Shown in pieces: positions 34,700 to 46,930 of a DNA stretch of 64,000 nt. Under the pieces are notes generated by a model that was given only the letters and a program-made list of their open reading frames with translations, did no database searches and was not told where the DNA came from. The position numbers were made by a program, and so were the translations under genes. Every line of letters begins with the position of its first letter. The stretch's first letter is position 1. The stretch is from Cyrtodaria siliqua (Eukaryota > Mollusca > Bivalvia > Adapedonta > Hiatellidae). The DNA is taken from positions 248,001-312,000 of the forward strand of contig JAWPHD010001429.1 of assembly GCA_037043455.1 (NCBI GenBank), in the 5' to 3' direction.

Positions 34700-35586
34700 C
34701 AATAAAAACTAAATGGAAACTGACATGGGGAAACTCTCGATTTAAACTGTTAGGAATTATATTCGACACAGATCTTACAAAAATGAATGACTTCAATAAC
34801 AATGACAAAATAATAGCTTTGAGGAAAAAAATAAGTAGTTGACAACGTAGATACCTGACTCCCATTGGTAGAATTACAGTTATAAAGTCACTCCTTTTAC
34901 CTTCACTTAATCATTTGTTTTTAACCTTACCTAATCAAAAAGATAATGTTATCAATGAAATAAACACATTGTGTTTTAACTTCCTATGGCAAGGTAAATC
35001 AAGAATTAAAAACACTGTATTATGTAAGGATTATGAAGAAGGTGGATTGAGAATGACGAATCTCTCTGCATTTATATCAGCTTAAAAGCAACATGGATTA
35101 GAAGATTACTGTTAGAGGAAAACAAATATGCAAATATCCTAAAATCATATTTAGATATAAACAAATTATCTTGGTGTGGAGTTATGTATGCACAAGAAAT
35201 AATAAATAATATTCCAAACCCCTTTTGGAAAGATGTTTTAAAGTCACACATACAAATACTATCCAGGCCCAAGCCTATGAACACAGATCTATACTTATCA
35301 AGCCCAATCTTTTATAATGAAAATGTCAGGGTAGGGTCAAAAAGCTATTTTATAAAATCCTAGTTTGATAAAGGAATGTATACTATAAATGACATTACAA
35401 ATATTGATGGGAATTTGTACACACAGGAAGAACTAAAACTTGCATTTGATGTAAACATTAATTTTCTACATGCTGTCAAAAAAATGAAAAAAAGATAACA
35501 ACATAGAAGCTACAAGCAAGCTTGAAAACCCCATCATACCAAATCCTATTAAAATATACATAAAAAATGAGAAGGGAATAAAAGAT
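34700..35586 (+). pseudogene. LINE ORF2 thumb/connection region, frameshifted
   Basis: Readable in two frames. From 34640 to about 35080 one frame gives F-K-L-L-G-I-I-F-D-T-D-L, then R-Y-L-T-P-I-G-R-I-T-V-I-K-S-L-L-L-P and a W-Q-G-K segment, typical of the post-catalytic part of L1/Tx1 ORF2. A shift near 35083 leads to W-I-R-R-L-L and further fragments to 35500. Confidence 0.8.
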
Positions 35587-36351
35587 ATGTATCTACTACT
35601 AAACCAAAATCTTGTTGAAATCCCTACTGCAAAACTTTCATGGAATAAACGGTACCAAATCAGCAACCCAGTTTGGAAACAGATTTTTACTTGGCCTTTT
35701 TCAATAACCAAAGATACTACATTGCATTGGTTCCAGACACGCATCAACCATTACATCTTAGCAACAAATAGTTTTCTACATAAGATAAAAATACTTGACA
35801 ATCCGATATGTTTTTTCTGTTCAACGGCCTCCGAAACAATTATACATATTTTATGGGAATGTGAGAAAACAACAAATATATTAAGTAAACTTAAAGATTG
35901 GCTGCTCACAAAAGATATTGAAATTACTCTTGAAGAAAAATCGTTTATCTTTGGAACATATGACAAAAATGTAACCAACTTAATCCAGCTCATCCTTTTA
36001 GAGACAAAATACTACTTATATTACTGCAGATGCTCAAAAAACATACCCACAATTACAACACTGAAGCACAGAATCCAACTTTTGTATAAAACAAGCAAAG
36101 AAATATCCATTGTTGAAAACAACTACAACATATTTTTAATTTCATGGGAAAAGTTTCACGAACTGTTAAGTTCGGAAAAATATGACCCAGATGTGTGTTT
36201 GTTATTTTTGAACAATAGAACGCCAGATACTAATGCCAGAGACATATCCTCAACCCCAACCCCCACTCCCCATATATTTTTATTTAAAGCAATATTTTCA
36301 CCCACCCCATCATGCTCCCCAACCAATAAAGTTAAGTTATACAATTTTTAA
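35587..36351 (+). CDS. LINE ORF2 C-terminal part with CCHC zinc finger
   Basis: A 254-residue open frame, the longest intact piece of the LINE. It has conserved W-K-Q-I-F...F-Q-T-R-I-N-H-Y-I-L, followed by the finger C-F-F-C-S-T-A-S-E-T-I-I-H-I-L-W-E-C (C-x2-C-x7-H-x4-C), matching the zf-RVT type domain at the C-terminus of L1/Tx1-type ORF2. A Pro/Thr-rich tail ends at 36351. The role is RNA or target-site binding by family analogy. It has no start of its own and is read as the 3' end of a longer ORF. Confidence 0.8.
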   Translation: MYLLLNQNLVEIPTAKLSWNKRYQISNPVWKQIFTWPFSITKDTTLHWFQTRINHYILATNSFLHKIKILDNPICFFCSTASETIIHILWECEKTTNILSKLKDWLLTKDIEITLEEKSFIFGTYDKNVTNLIQLILLETKYYLYYCRCSKNIPTITTLKHRIQLLYKTSKEISIVENNYNIFLISWEKFHELLSSEKYDPDVCLLFLNNRTPDTNARDISSTPTPTPHIFLFKAIFSPTPSCSPTNKVKLYNF

Positions 36352-38500
36352 TCATATTATTATTAATATATTCACTTTTTTTGCAAATATGTGTGAACGT
36401 AAATGTGCTACCAAAACCATAAAAACTCACATATAAAAATACTCAGCAGAAATTTTCTATTAAAAGATTAATTTTTGACATTAACTTCTATAAACTAGGG
36501 TAATGTATAGTAAACTAGTAAGCGAATGATTGAGAGATCTGGGTGAGTATTATTGATTTAGGATTTTGTTATACATATTTTTGTAAAAAATTGTAAACTT
36601 TCTTAATGTAAATGGTGTAAGGTGTACAAGGGGATGGTCCTCCTCGACCCCTAATACATCATTGGACGGGGAGAAAATATGGAGACCGAAAAAACAACAA
36701 CAAAAAAAACAAAAACTTAGAGGCCCGTGGACTCCGACATAGTCTTTCTATCATTATCTTAGAGATCCGTGGACTCTGACATAGTCATCATAGCATTATC
36801 TTAGAGGCACTTGGACTCCGACATAGTCCTTATATCATTATCGTAGAGGCCCGTGGACTCCGACATAGTCCTTATATCTTTATCTTAGAGGCCCGCGGAC
36901 TCCCACATAGTCTTTCTATCATTATCTTAGAGATCCGTGGACTCTGACATAGTCATCATAGCATTATCTTAGAGGCACTTGGACTCCGACATAGTCCTTA
37001 TATCATTATATTGGAGGCCCGTAGACTCTGACAATGACCTCATATCAATATCTTAGAAGCCCGTGGACTCCGACATAGTCCTTATATCATTATCTTAGAG
37101 GCCCGTGGACTCCGACATAATCCTTATATCATTATATAGCAGGCCCGTGTATTATGACGTAGTCCTCATAGCATTTTCTAAGAGGCACATGGACACCGAC
37201 ATAGTCCTCATATCATTATCTTAGAGGCCCATGGACACCGACATAATCCTTATATTAATATATTGGAGGCCCGTGGACTATGACATAGTTCTCATAGCAT
37301 TATCTTAGAGGCACATGGACTGCAACATAGTCCTTATATCATTAACTTAGAGCCCCGTGGACTCCAACATAGTCGTCATTTAATTATCTTAGAGGCCCGT
37401 GGACACCGACATAGTCCTTATATAATTATATTGCAGGCCCGTGGACTCTGACATAGTCTTCCCAGCATTGTCTTAGAAGCCCGTGGACTCCGACATAGTC
37501 CTCATATCATTATCTAAGTCTGACATAGACCTCATAGCATTTTCTTAGAGGGCCTTGGACACGGACATAGTCCTTATATCATCTTAGAGGCCCGTGGACT
37601 CCAACGTAGTCCTTATATCATTATTTTAAAGGCCGGTGGACTCCGACATAGTCCCCATATCATTATATTTAAGGCCCGAGGACTCTGACATAGTCCTCAT
37701 AGCATTATCTTAGAAGCCCGTGGACTCTGACATAGTCCTTATAGCATTACCGTAGATGTCCGTGGACTCCGACATGGTCCTTATACCATTATCTTAGAGG
37801 CCCGTGGACTCTGACATAGTTCTCATATACTTATACTGAGGCTGTGGACTCCGACATTGTCATTTTATCATTATAATTTAGACCCGTGGACTCCCACTTA
37901 GTCCTTATATCATTATTTTATAGGCACGTGGACTCCGGCATAGTCCTTATATCATTAAATTAGATGCACGTGGACACTAACATGGTCCTCATAGCATTAT
38001 CTTAGATGCCCGTGGTTTCCAACATAGTCCTCATATCATTATATTGGAGGCCCGTGGATTACTACTAGTATTTATATCATCATGTTGGAGGACCCTAGAT
38101 TCTTGACAGTCCTCATAGCATAAGCTTAGAGGTCCGTGAACTCCGACATAGTACTTATATCATTATCTTAGAAGCCCGTGTTTCCAACATCGTTCTCATA
38201 TCATTACATTGGAGGCCCGTGGATTCCTACTAGTATTTATATCATTATGTTGGAGGACCCTAGAATCTTGACAGTCCTCATAGGATTAGCTTAGAGGTCC
38301 GTGGACTCCGACATAGTCCTTATATCATTATATTGGAGGCCCGTGAATTCCTACTAGTGTTAATATCATTATGTTGGAGGACCCTAGATTCTTGACAGTC
38401 CTCATAGCATTAGGTCAGAGATCCGTAGACTCCGACATAGTTCTTATATTCGAGGCCCGTGGACTCTGACATAGACTTCATATCATTAGCTTAGAGGCCC

Positions 38501-41217
38501 GTGTACTCTGACATAGTTCTCATAGCATTATCTTAGAGGCCCGTGGACTCCAACATAGTCATTTTATCATTATAATATAGGCCTGTGGACTCCCACTTAG
38601 TCCTTATATCATCATTTTAGAGGCCCATGACCTCTTATATTGTCCTCATGGCATTATCTTAGACACCCGTGGACTCCGATATAGTCCTTATATCATTAAC
38701 TTAGAGGCCCGTGGACTCTGACATAGTCCTTATGTCATTAACTTTGAGGCCCGTGAACATAGACCTCATATCATTACTTTAAAAGCCCGTGGACTCCGAC
38801 ATTTGCCTGATACCATTATCGTAGAGGACCGTGGATCCGACATGGTCATTATATCATTATTTTGGAGATACGTGGACTATGCCATAGTTCTCATAGCATT
38901 ATCTTAGAAGCCCCTAGAGTCCGACATAGTCCTTTTATCATTATATCGGAGGCCCGTGGACTCTGACATAGACATCATTATGTTAGAGTCACGTGGACTC
39001 CAAAATAGTCCTTATATCATTATCTTAGAGGCCCGCGGACTCTGCCATAGTCCACATAGTATCATCTTGGAGGCCCGCTGACTCCGACATAGTCATTATA
39101 TCATTATATTAGAGGCCCTTGGACTCCGGCATAGACCTCATATCATTATCTTGGAAGCCCGTGGACTCCGACATAGTCCTTTTATCATTAGCTTAGAGGC
39201 CCGTTGACTCTGACATAGTCCTCATAGCATTATCTTAGAGGCCCGTGGACTCCGACATAGTCATTTTATCATTATTTATGCCCGTTGACTTAGTCATTAT
39301 ATCATTATCTTAGAGACCTTTGTACTCCGATATAGTCCTTAAATCATTAACTTAGAGGCCCGTGGATTTTGACATAGTCCTCATAGCATTATGTTCGTGT
39401 CCCGTGGACTCCGACGTAGTTATTTTTTCGTTATACTGGAGACCCGTGGACTCCCACATAGTCTTTATATATTTATCTTAGAGGCCCCTGGACTCTGACA
39501 TAGTCCTGATAGCATTATCTTAGAGCCCCGTGGACTCCGACATAGTCATTTTATCATTATCTTAGTCCCGTGGACTTAGTCATTATATCATTATCTTAGA
39601 GGCCTTTGTACTCCGATATAGTCCTTAAATCATTAACTTAGAGGCCCTTGGACTCTGACATAGTATTTATGTCATTAACTTTGAGGCCCGACGACTCCGA
39701 CATATCATTCTCTTAGAGATCCGTAGACACTGACATAGTCCTTCCAGCATTGTCTTAGAGACCAGTGGACTCCGACATAGTCCTTATATCATTATCGTAG
39801 AGGCTCGTGGACTCTGACAGAGTCCTCATACCATTTTCTGAGAGGCCCGTAGACTCCGACATAGTCCTTATATCTTTATATTGTAGGCCCGTTGACTCTG
39901 ACATAGACCTCATATAATTATCTTAAAAGACCTTGGATTTCGACATAGTCATATCATTATCTTAGATGCCTGCGGACTCTGACATAGTCCGCAAAGCATT
40001 ATCTTATATGCCCGTGGACTCCGACATAGTCCTTCTATCATTATCTTAGAGGCCCTTGGACACCCTCATAGTCCTTATATCATTATCTTAGAGGCCCGTG
40101 GACTCTGACGTAGTCCTCAAAGCATTATCTTAGAGGTCCGTGGACTCCGACGTAGTCATTTTATTATCTTAGGCGCATGGACTCCAACTTAGTCATCAAA
40201 TCATTATCTTAGAGGCCATTGTACTCCGATATAATTCATCAACTCTGAAATAGTACTTATATCATTAACTTAGAGGCCCGTGGACTCCGACATAGTCCTT
40301 CTATCTTTATCTTAGAGATCCGTGGACTCTGACATAGTCCTCATAGCATTATCTTAGAGGCACTTGTACTCCGACATAGTCCTTATATCATTATATTGGA
40401 GGCCCGTGGAGGATTACACAGTCCTCATAGCATTTTCTTAGAGGCACATCGACTCCAACATAGCCCTTAAATCATTTTCTTAGAGGCCCATGGACTCCGA
40501 CATAGTCCTTATATCATTATATTGGAGGCCCGTGGACTATGACATAGTCCTCATAGCATTATCTTAGAGGCAGATGGACTCCAACAAAGTCCTTATATCA
40601 TTAACTTAGAGTCCCTTGGACTGGACCATAGTCGTCATTCAATTCTTAGAGGCCCGTGGACACCGACATAGTCCTTATATAATTATATTACAGGATCGTG
40701 GACTCTGACATAGTCCTCCCAGCATTGTCTTAGAGGCCCGTGGACTCCGACATAGTCCTCATATCATTATCTAAGGGGCTCGCGGACTCTGGCATAGTCC
40801 TCATAGCATTTTGTTAGAGTGCCGTAGACTCGGACATAGTCCTTATATCATTATCTTAGTGGCCCGTGGACTCCAACATAGCCCCCATATTGGAGGCCCG
40901 ATGACTCTGACATAGTCCTCTAAGCATTATATTAAAGGCACATGGACTCCAACATAGTCATTATAACATTATTTTATAGGCCCATGGACTCCGACATAGT
41001 CCTTATATAATTATCTAAGAGGCTCGTGGACTCTTGACATAGTCCTCATATCATTATCTAAGAGGCTCGTGGACTCTTGAGATACTCCTCACAGCATTTT
41101 CTTGGAGGCCTTGTATCATTATCTTACAGGCCCGTGGACTCCAACATAGTCCTTATATCATGATCGTAAAGGCCGGTGGACTCCGACGTAGTCCTCATAT
41201 CATTATACTGGAGGCCC
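38501..41217 (+). repeat. Higher-order satellite unit, copy 1 (about 2.7 kb)
   Basis: Begins GTGTACTCTGACATAGTTCT and recurs from 41218 with the same idiosyncratic unit variants, for example TATTTTTTCGTTATACTGG and GGATCCGACATGGTC. Lacks about 290 bp present in copy 2. Confidence 0.88.
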
Positions 41218-44217
41218 GTGTACTCTGACATAGTTCTCATAGCATTATCTTAGAGGCCCGTGGACTCCAACATAGTCATTTTATCATTATAATATAGGCC
41301 TGTGGACTCCCACTTAGTCCTTATATCATCATTTTAGAGGCCCATGACCTCTTATATTGTCCTCATGGCATTATCTTAGACACCCGTGGACTCCGATATA
41401 GTCCTTATATCATTAACTTAGAGGCCCGTGGACTCTGACATAGTCCTTATGTCATTAACTTTGAGGCCCGTGAACATAGACCTCATATCATTACTTTAAA
41501 AGCCCGTGGACTCCGACATTTGCCTGATACCATTATCGTAGAGGACCGTGGATCCGACATGGTCATTATATCATTATTTTGGAGATACGTGGACTATGCC
41601 ATAGTTCTCATAGCATTATCTTAGAAGCCCCTAGAGTCCGACATAGTCCTTTTATCATTATATCGGAGGCCCGTGGACTCTGACATAGACATCATTATGT
41701 TAGAGTCACGTGGACTCCAAAATAGTCCTTATATCATTATCTTAGAGGCCCGCGGACTCTGCCATAGTCCACATAGTATCATCTTGGAGGCCCGCTGACT
41801 CCGACATAGTCATTATATCATTATATTAGAGGCCCTTGGACTTCGGCATAGACCTCATATCATTATCTTGGAAGCCCGTGGACTCCGACATAGTCCTTTT
41901 ATCATTAGCTTAGAGGCCCGTTGACTCTGACGTAGTCCTCATAGCATTATCTTAGAGGCCCGTGGACTCCGACATAGTCATTTTATCATTATTTATGCCC
42001 GTTGACTTAGTCATTATATCATTATCTTAGAGACCCTTGTACTCCGATATAGTCCTTAAATCATTAACTTAGAGGCCCGTGGATTTTGACATAGTCCTCA
42101 TAGCATTATGTTCGTGTCCCGTGGACTCCGACGTAGTTATTTTTTCGTTATACTGGAGACCCGTGGACTCCCACATAGTCTTTATATATTTATCTTAGAG
42201 GCCCCTGGACTCTGACATAGTCCTGATAGCATTATCTTAGAGCCCCGTGGACTCCGACATAGTCTTTATATCAGGCCCATGGGCTTTGACATAGTCCTCG
42301 CGGTATTATCTTAGAGACCCGTGGACTCCTATTTCGTATTTATATCATTATTTTGGAAATACGTGGACTATGACATAGTTCTCATAGCATTATCTTAGAG
42401 GTCCCTGGACACCGACATAGTCCTTTTATCATTATATCGGAGGCCCGTGGACTCTGACATAGACATCATTATGTTAGAGGCACGTGGACTCCTAAATAGT
42501 CCTTATATCATTATCTTAGAGGCCCGCGGACTCTGACATAGTCCACATAGTATCATATTGGAGGCCCGTTGACTCCGACATAGTCATTATATCATTATAT
42601 TAGAGGCCCATTGACTCTGACATAGTCCTCATAGCAATATCTTAGAGGCTCGTGGACTCCGACATAGTCATTTTATCATTAACTTAGAGGCCCTTGGACT
42701 CTGACATAGTATTTATGTCATTAACTTTGAGGCCCGTGGACTCCGACATATCATTCTCCTAGAGATCCGTGGACACTGACATAGTCCTTCCAGCATTGTC
42801 TTAGAGACCAGTGGACTCCGACATAGTCCTTATATCATTATCGTAGAGGCTCGTGGACTCTGACAGAGTCCTCATACCATTTTCTGAGAGGCCCGTAGAC
42901 TCCGACATAGTCCTTATATCTTTATATTGTAGGCCCGTTGACTCTGACATAGACATCATATAATTATCTTAAAAGACCTTGGATTTCGACATAGTCATAT
43001 CATTATCTTAGATGCCTGCGGACTCTGACATAGTCCGCAAAGCATTATCTTATATGCCCGTGGACTCCGACATAGTCCTTCTATCATTATCTTAGAGGCC
43101 CTTGGACACCCTCATAGTCCTTATATCATTATCTTAGAGGCCCGTGGACTCTGACGTAGTCCTCAAAGCATTATCTTAGAGGTCCGTGGACTCCGACGTA
43201 GTCATTTTATTATCTTAGGCGCATGGACTCCAACTTAGTCATCAAATCATTATCTTAGAGGCCATTGTACTCCGATATAATTCATCAACTCTGAAATAGT
43301 ACTTATATCATTAACTTAGAGGCCCGTGGACTCCGACATAGTCCTTCTATCTTTATCTTAGAGATCCGTGGACTCTGACATAGTCCTCATAGCATTATCT
43401 TAGAGGCACTTGTACTCAGACATAGTCCTTATATCATTATATTGGAGGCCCGTGGAGGATTACACAGTCCTCATAGCATTTTCTTAGAGGCACATCGACT
43501 CCAACATAGCCCTTAAATCATTTTCTTAGAGGCCCATGGACTCCGACATAGTCCTTATATCATTATATTGGAGGCCCGTGGACTATGACATAGTCCTCAT
43601 AGCATTATCTTAGAGGCAGATGGACTCCAACAAAGTCCTTATATCATTAACTTAGAGTCCCTTGGACTGGACCATAGTCGTCATTCAATTCTTAGAGGCC
43701 CGTGGACACCGACATAGTCCTTATATAATTATATTGCAGGATCGTGGACTCTGACATAGTCCTCCCAGCATTGTCTTAGAGGCCCGTGGACTCCGACATA
43801 GTCCTCATATCATTATCTAAGGGGCTCGCGGACTCTGGCATAGTCCTCATAGCATTTTGTTAGAGTGCCGTAGACTCGGACATAGTCCTTATATCATTAT
43901 CTTAGTGGCCCGTGGACTCCAACATAGCCCCCATATTGGAGGCCCGATGACTCTGACATAGTCCTCTAAGCATTATATTAAAGGCACATGGACTCCAACA
44001 TAGTCATTATAACATTATCTAAGAGGCTCGTGGACTCTTGACATAGTCCTCATATCATTATCTAAGAGGCTCGTGGACTCTTGAGATACTCCTCACAGCA
44101 TTTTCTTGGAGGCCTTGTATCATTATCTTACAGGCCCGTGGACTCCAACATAGTCCTTATATCATGATCGTAAAGGCCGGTGGACTCCGACGTAGTCCTC
44201 ATATCATTATACTGGAG
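41218..44217 (+). repeat. Higher-order satellite unit, copy 2 (about 3.0 kb)
   Basis: Directly adjacent to copy 1. The extra material lies around 42264-42700 (CCTATTTCGTATTTATATC and neighbours). Copy 2 lacks one unit near 43998 that copy 1 has at about 40960. Confidence 0.85.
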
Positions 44218-45206
44218 GCCCTTGGACTGTGACATAGTCCTCATATCATTATCTTAGAGGCCCATGGACTCCGACATAGTCATTATAACATTATATTGGA
44301 GGCTCGTGGACTGTGACATAGTCCTCATAGCATTATGTTAGAGGCGCATGAACTCTTAACATAGTCCTTATATCATTATCTTAGAGGCCCGTGGACACCG
44401 ACAGTCCTTATATAATTATATTGCAGGCCCGTGGACTCTGACATAATCCTCCCAGCACTGTCTTAGAGGCCCGTGGACACCGACATTTCATATCATTATC
44501 TTAGAGGCTCGTGGACTCTGACATAGTCCTCATATCATTATGTTGGAGGCACATGGATTCCAGCATAGTCCTTATATCATTAACTTAGAGTCCCGTTGGC
44601 TCCCAACATAGTCATCATTTCATTATCTTAGAGGCCCATCCTTATACAATTATATTGCAGGACCGTGGACTCTGACATAATCCTCCCAGCATTGTCTTAG
44701 AGGCCCGTAGGCTCCGACATAATCCTTATTTTATTATCTTAGAGTATCGTGGACTCTAACATTGTCCTCATAGCATTTTCTGATAGGCCCGTGGACTCCG
44801 ACATAGTCCTTATATCATTATATTGGAGGCCCGTTGACTCTGACATAAACCTCATATCATAATCTTAGAAGAACTTGGACTTCGACATAGTCATATCATT
44901 ATCCTAGATGCACGCGGACTCTGACATAGTCCGCATAGCATTATCTTAGAGGCCCGTGGACTCCGACATAGTCCTTCTATCATTATCTTAGTGGCCCGTG
45001 GACTCCAACATAGTCCTATTATCATTATCTTAGAGGCCCGTGGACTCTGACGTAGTCCTCATAGCTTTATCTTAAAGGCCCGTAGACTCCGACATAATCT
45101 TAGCATTATTTTAGAGGCCCGTTGACACCGACATAGTTCTTTTATCATTATATTGGAGGCCCTTGCACTCCGAAATAGTCCTTATGTCCTTATATCATTA
45201 TATTTA

Positions 45207-45530
45207 GGGCTGGCGTGCCGCAGTCTGTAACGCGGCAGATTTGTAACCGGAGGCCCCGGGTTCAATCCTCCATGTTGCCACTGAGTTTCGTCGGTGTGTT
45301 CTTGGGCAAGACACGTTCCCTTAGCCTCGTCCGTCGGATGGGAACGTAAATCGAGCGATCTCGTGTATCGGTTTAACCGCCGAGCACGTTAAAGAACCAT
45401 TTGGATCTGTTCGATAATAAGAGTAGGGAACGGTTCCCGGATTCCTATGAATCCTTCCCCACTCTCTCTCTCTGGGGCGGCTCTAAATAACATATACGGT
45501 GTTGATGAGCCGTTCAACAACATTCAATTC
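45207..45530 (+). mobile_element. tRNA-derived SINE, copy 3
   Basis: Same SINE as at 1582 but clearly diverged (about one difference in ten). The head reads GGGCTGGCGTGCCGCAGTC with the B box GGGTTCAATCC. The flanks are the same satellite sequence, TATCATTATATT, as for the other copies. Confidence 0.87.
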
Positions 45531-46183
45531 ATATCATTATATTGAATGTCTATCGACTCTGACATAGTCCTCACAGCATTATCTTAGAGGCCCGTGGACG
45601 ACTCCCGACATATTCCTTATATCATTATATTGGAGGCCGGTTTGCTCTGACATAGTCCTTATATCATTATCTTAGATGCCCACGGACTCTGACATAGTCT
45701 GCATAGCATTATCTTATAGGCCCGTGGACTCCGACATCGTCTTTATATCATTATCTTAAAGGCCCGTAGACTCATACATAGTCCTTATATCATTATCGTA
45801 GAGGACTTGGACTCTGACAAAGTCCTCATAGCATTATCTTAGAGGCCCGTAGATTCCTACATAGTCCATTTAACATTATCTTAGAGGCCCGTGGACTCCG
45901 ACATAGTTCTTCTATCATTACATTGGAGGCCCTTGCACTCCGACATAGTCCTTATATCATTATATTGGAGGTCTATGCACTTCGACATAGTCTTTATAGC
46001 ATTGTCGTTGATACCCGTTGACTCTGACATAGTTTTATATCATTATCTTAGAGGCTCGTGAACTCTGACATAGTCCTCATAGCGTTATCTTAGAAGCCCA
46101 TGGACTCTGACATCGACCTTATATCATTATTTTGGAGATCCATGCCTTTTACATAGTCTTCATGACCTTATCTTAGAGCCTCT

Positions 46184-46930
46184 AAGATAATGCTGTGAGG
46201 ACTACGTCAAAGTTCACGGGCCTATAATATAATGATATAAGGAGTATGTGGGAGTACACGGGCCTCTAAAGTAATGATATAATGACTATGGCTGAGTACA
46301 CGGACCGCTAAGATAATGCTATGAGGACTATGTCAGATTCCGCGGGTCTCTAAGGTCTATGTCAGAGTCCACGGGCCTCCAACATAATTATATAAGGACT
46401 ATGTCGGAATCCACGGGCCTCTAAGATAATGATAGGAGGAATATGTTTGAGTCCACTGGCCTCTAAGTTTATGATATAAGGACTATGTCGGAGTCCTCGG
46501 GCCCTACCAATAACGATATAAGGACTAAGTGGGAGTCCACGGGCCGTTAAGATAAAGATAAAAGGACTATGACGGAGTCCATGGTTCTCTAAGATTATTC
46601 TATGAGGACTATTTGAAAGTCCACGACCATATGTCATAGTCTACGGGCCTCTAAGCTAATGATATAAGGACTATCTAGGAATCCACGGGCCTCTACGATA
46701 AGGCATGCAGACTATGTAAGAGGCCATAGGTATCCAATATTATGATATAAGGACTTTGTCCAAGGTCCTCTAAGATAATTCTGTGCGGAATATTTAAGAG
46801 TCCACGACCTCCAATATAATGATATGAGGACTATGTCAGAGTCCACGGGCCTCTAAGATAATGATATGAGGACTATGTCAGAGTCAACGGGCTTCCAGTA
46901 TAATGATAAAAGGACTATGTGGGAGTAGGG
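46184..46930 (-). repeat. 42-bp satellite, inverted segment 1
   Basis: The satellite reads on the opposite strand (GGACTATGTCGGAGTCCACGGGCCTCTAAGATAATGATAT). The left junction is the palindrome ATCTTAGAGCCTCTAAGAT at 46173-46191. The right junction is near 46930 (CTTCAGTATAATGACATAGTCC). Confidence 0.9.

Larger units (their letters stand above)
34262..36716 (+). mobile_element. 5'-truncated non-LTR retrotransposon (Tx1/L1-like LINE)
   Basis: About 2.45 kb. It starts inside reverse transcriptase motif A (Asp-Ser-Leu-Ser-W-S-F-I), carries the rest of the polymerase, a thumb/connection region and a CCHC zinc finger. It ends in a 370-bp 3' UTR with an A-rich tail (AAAAAACAACAACAAAAAAAA near 36690-36713). 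Satellite lies on both sides, and the flanks together restore a CATTA(A/G)CTTAGAGG satellite unit. 5' truncation and an A-rich tail are typical of target-primed reverse transcription. Confidence 0.88.
36717..46183 (+). repeat. 42-bp satellite array, block D (forward)
   Basis: About 220 diverged units, starting directly after the LINE A-tail. It includes a large internal duplication (38501-41217 against 41218-44217) and a SINE at 45207-45530. No gene is seen in this 9.5-kb stretch. Confidence 0.93.
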
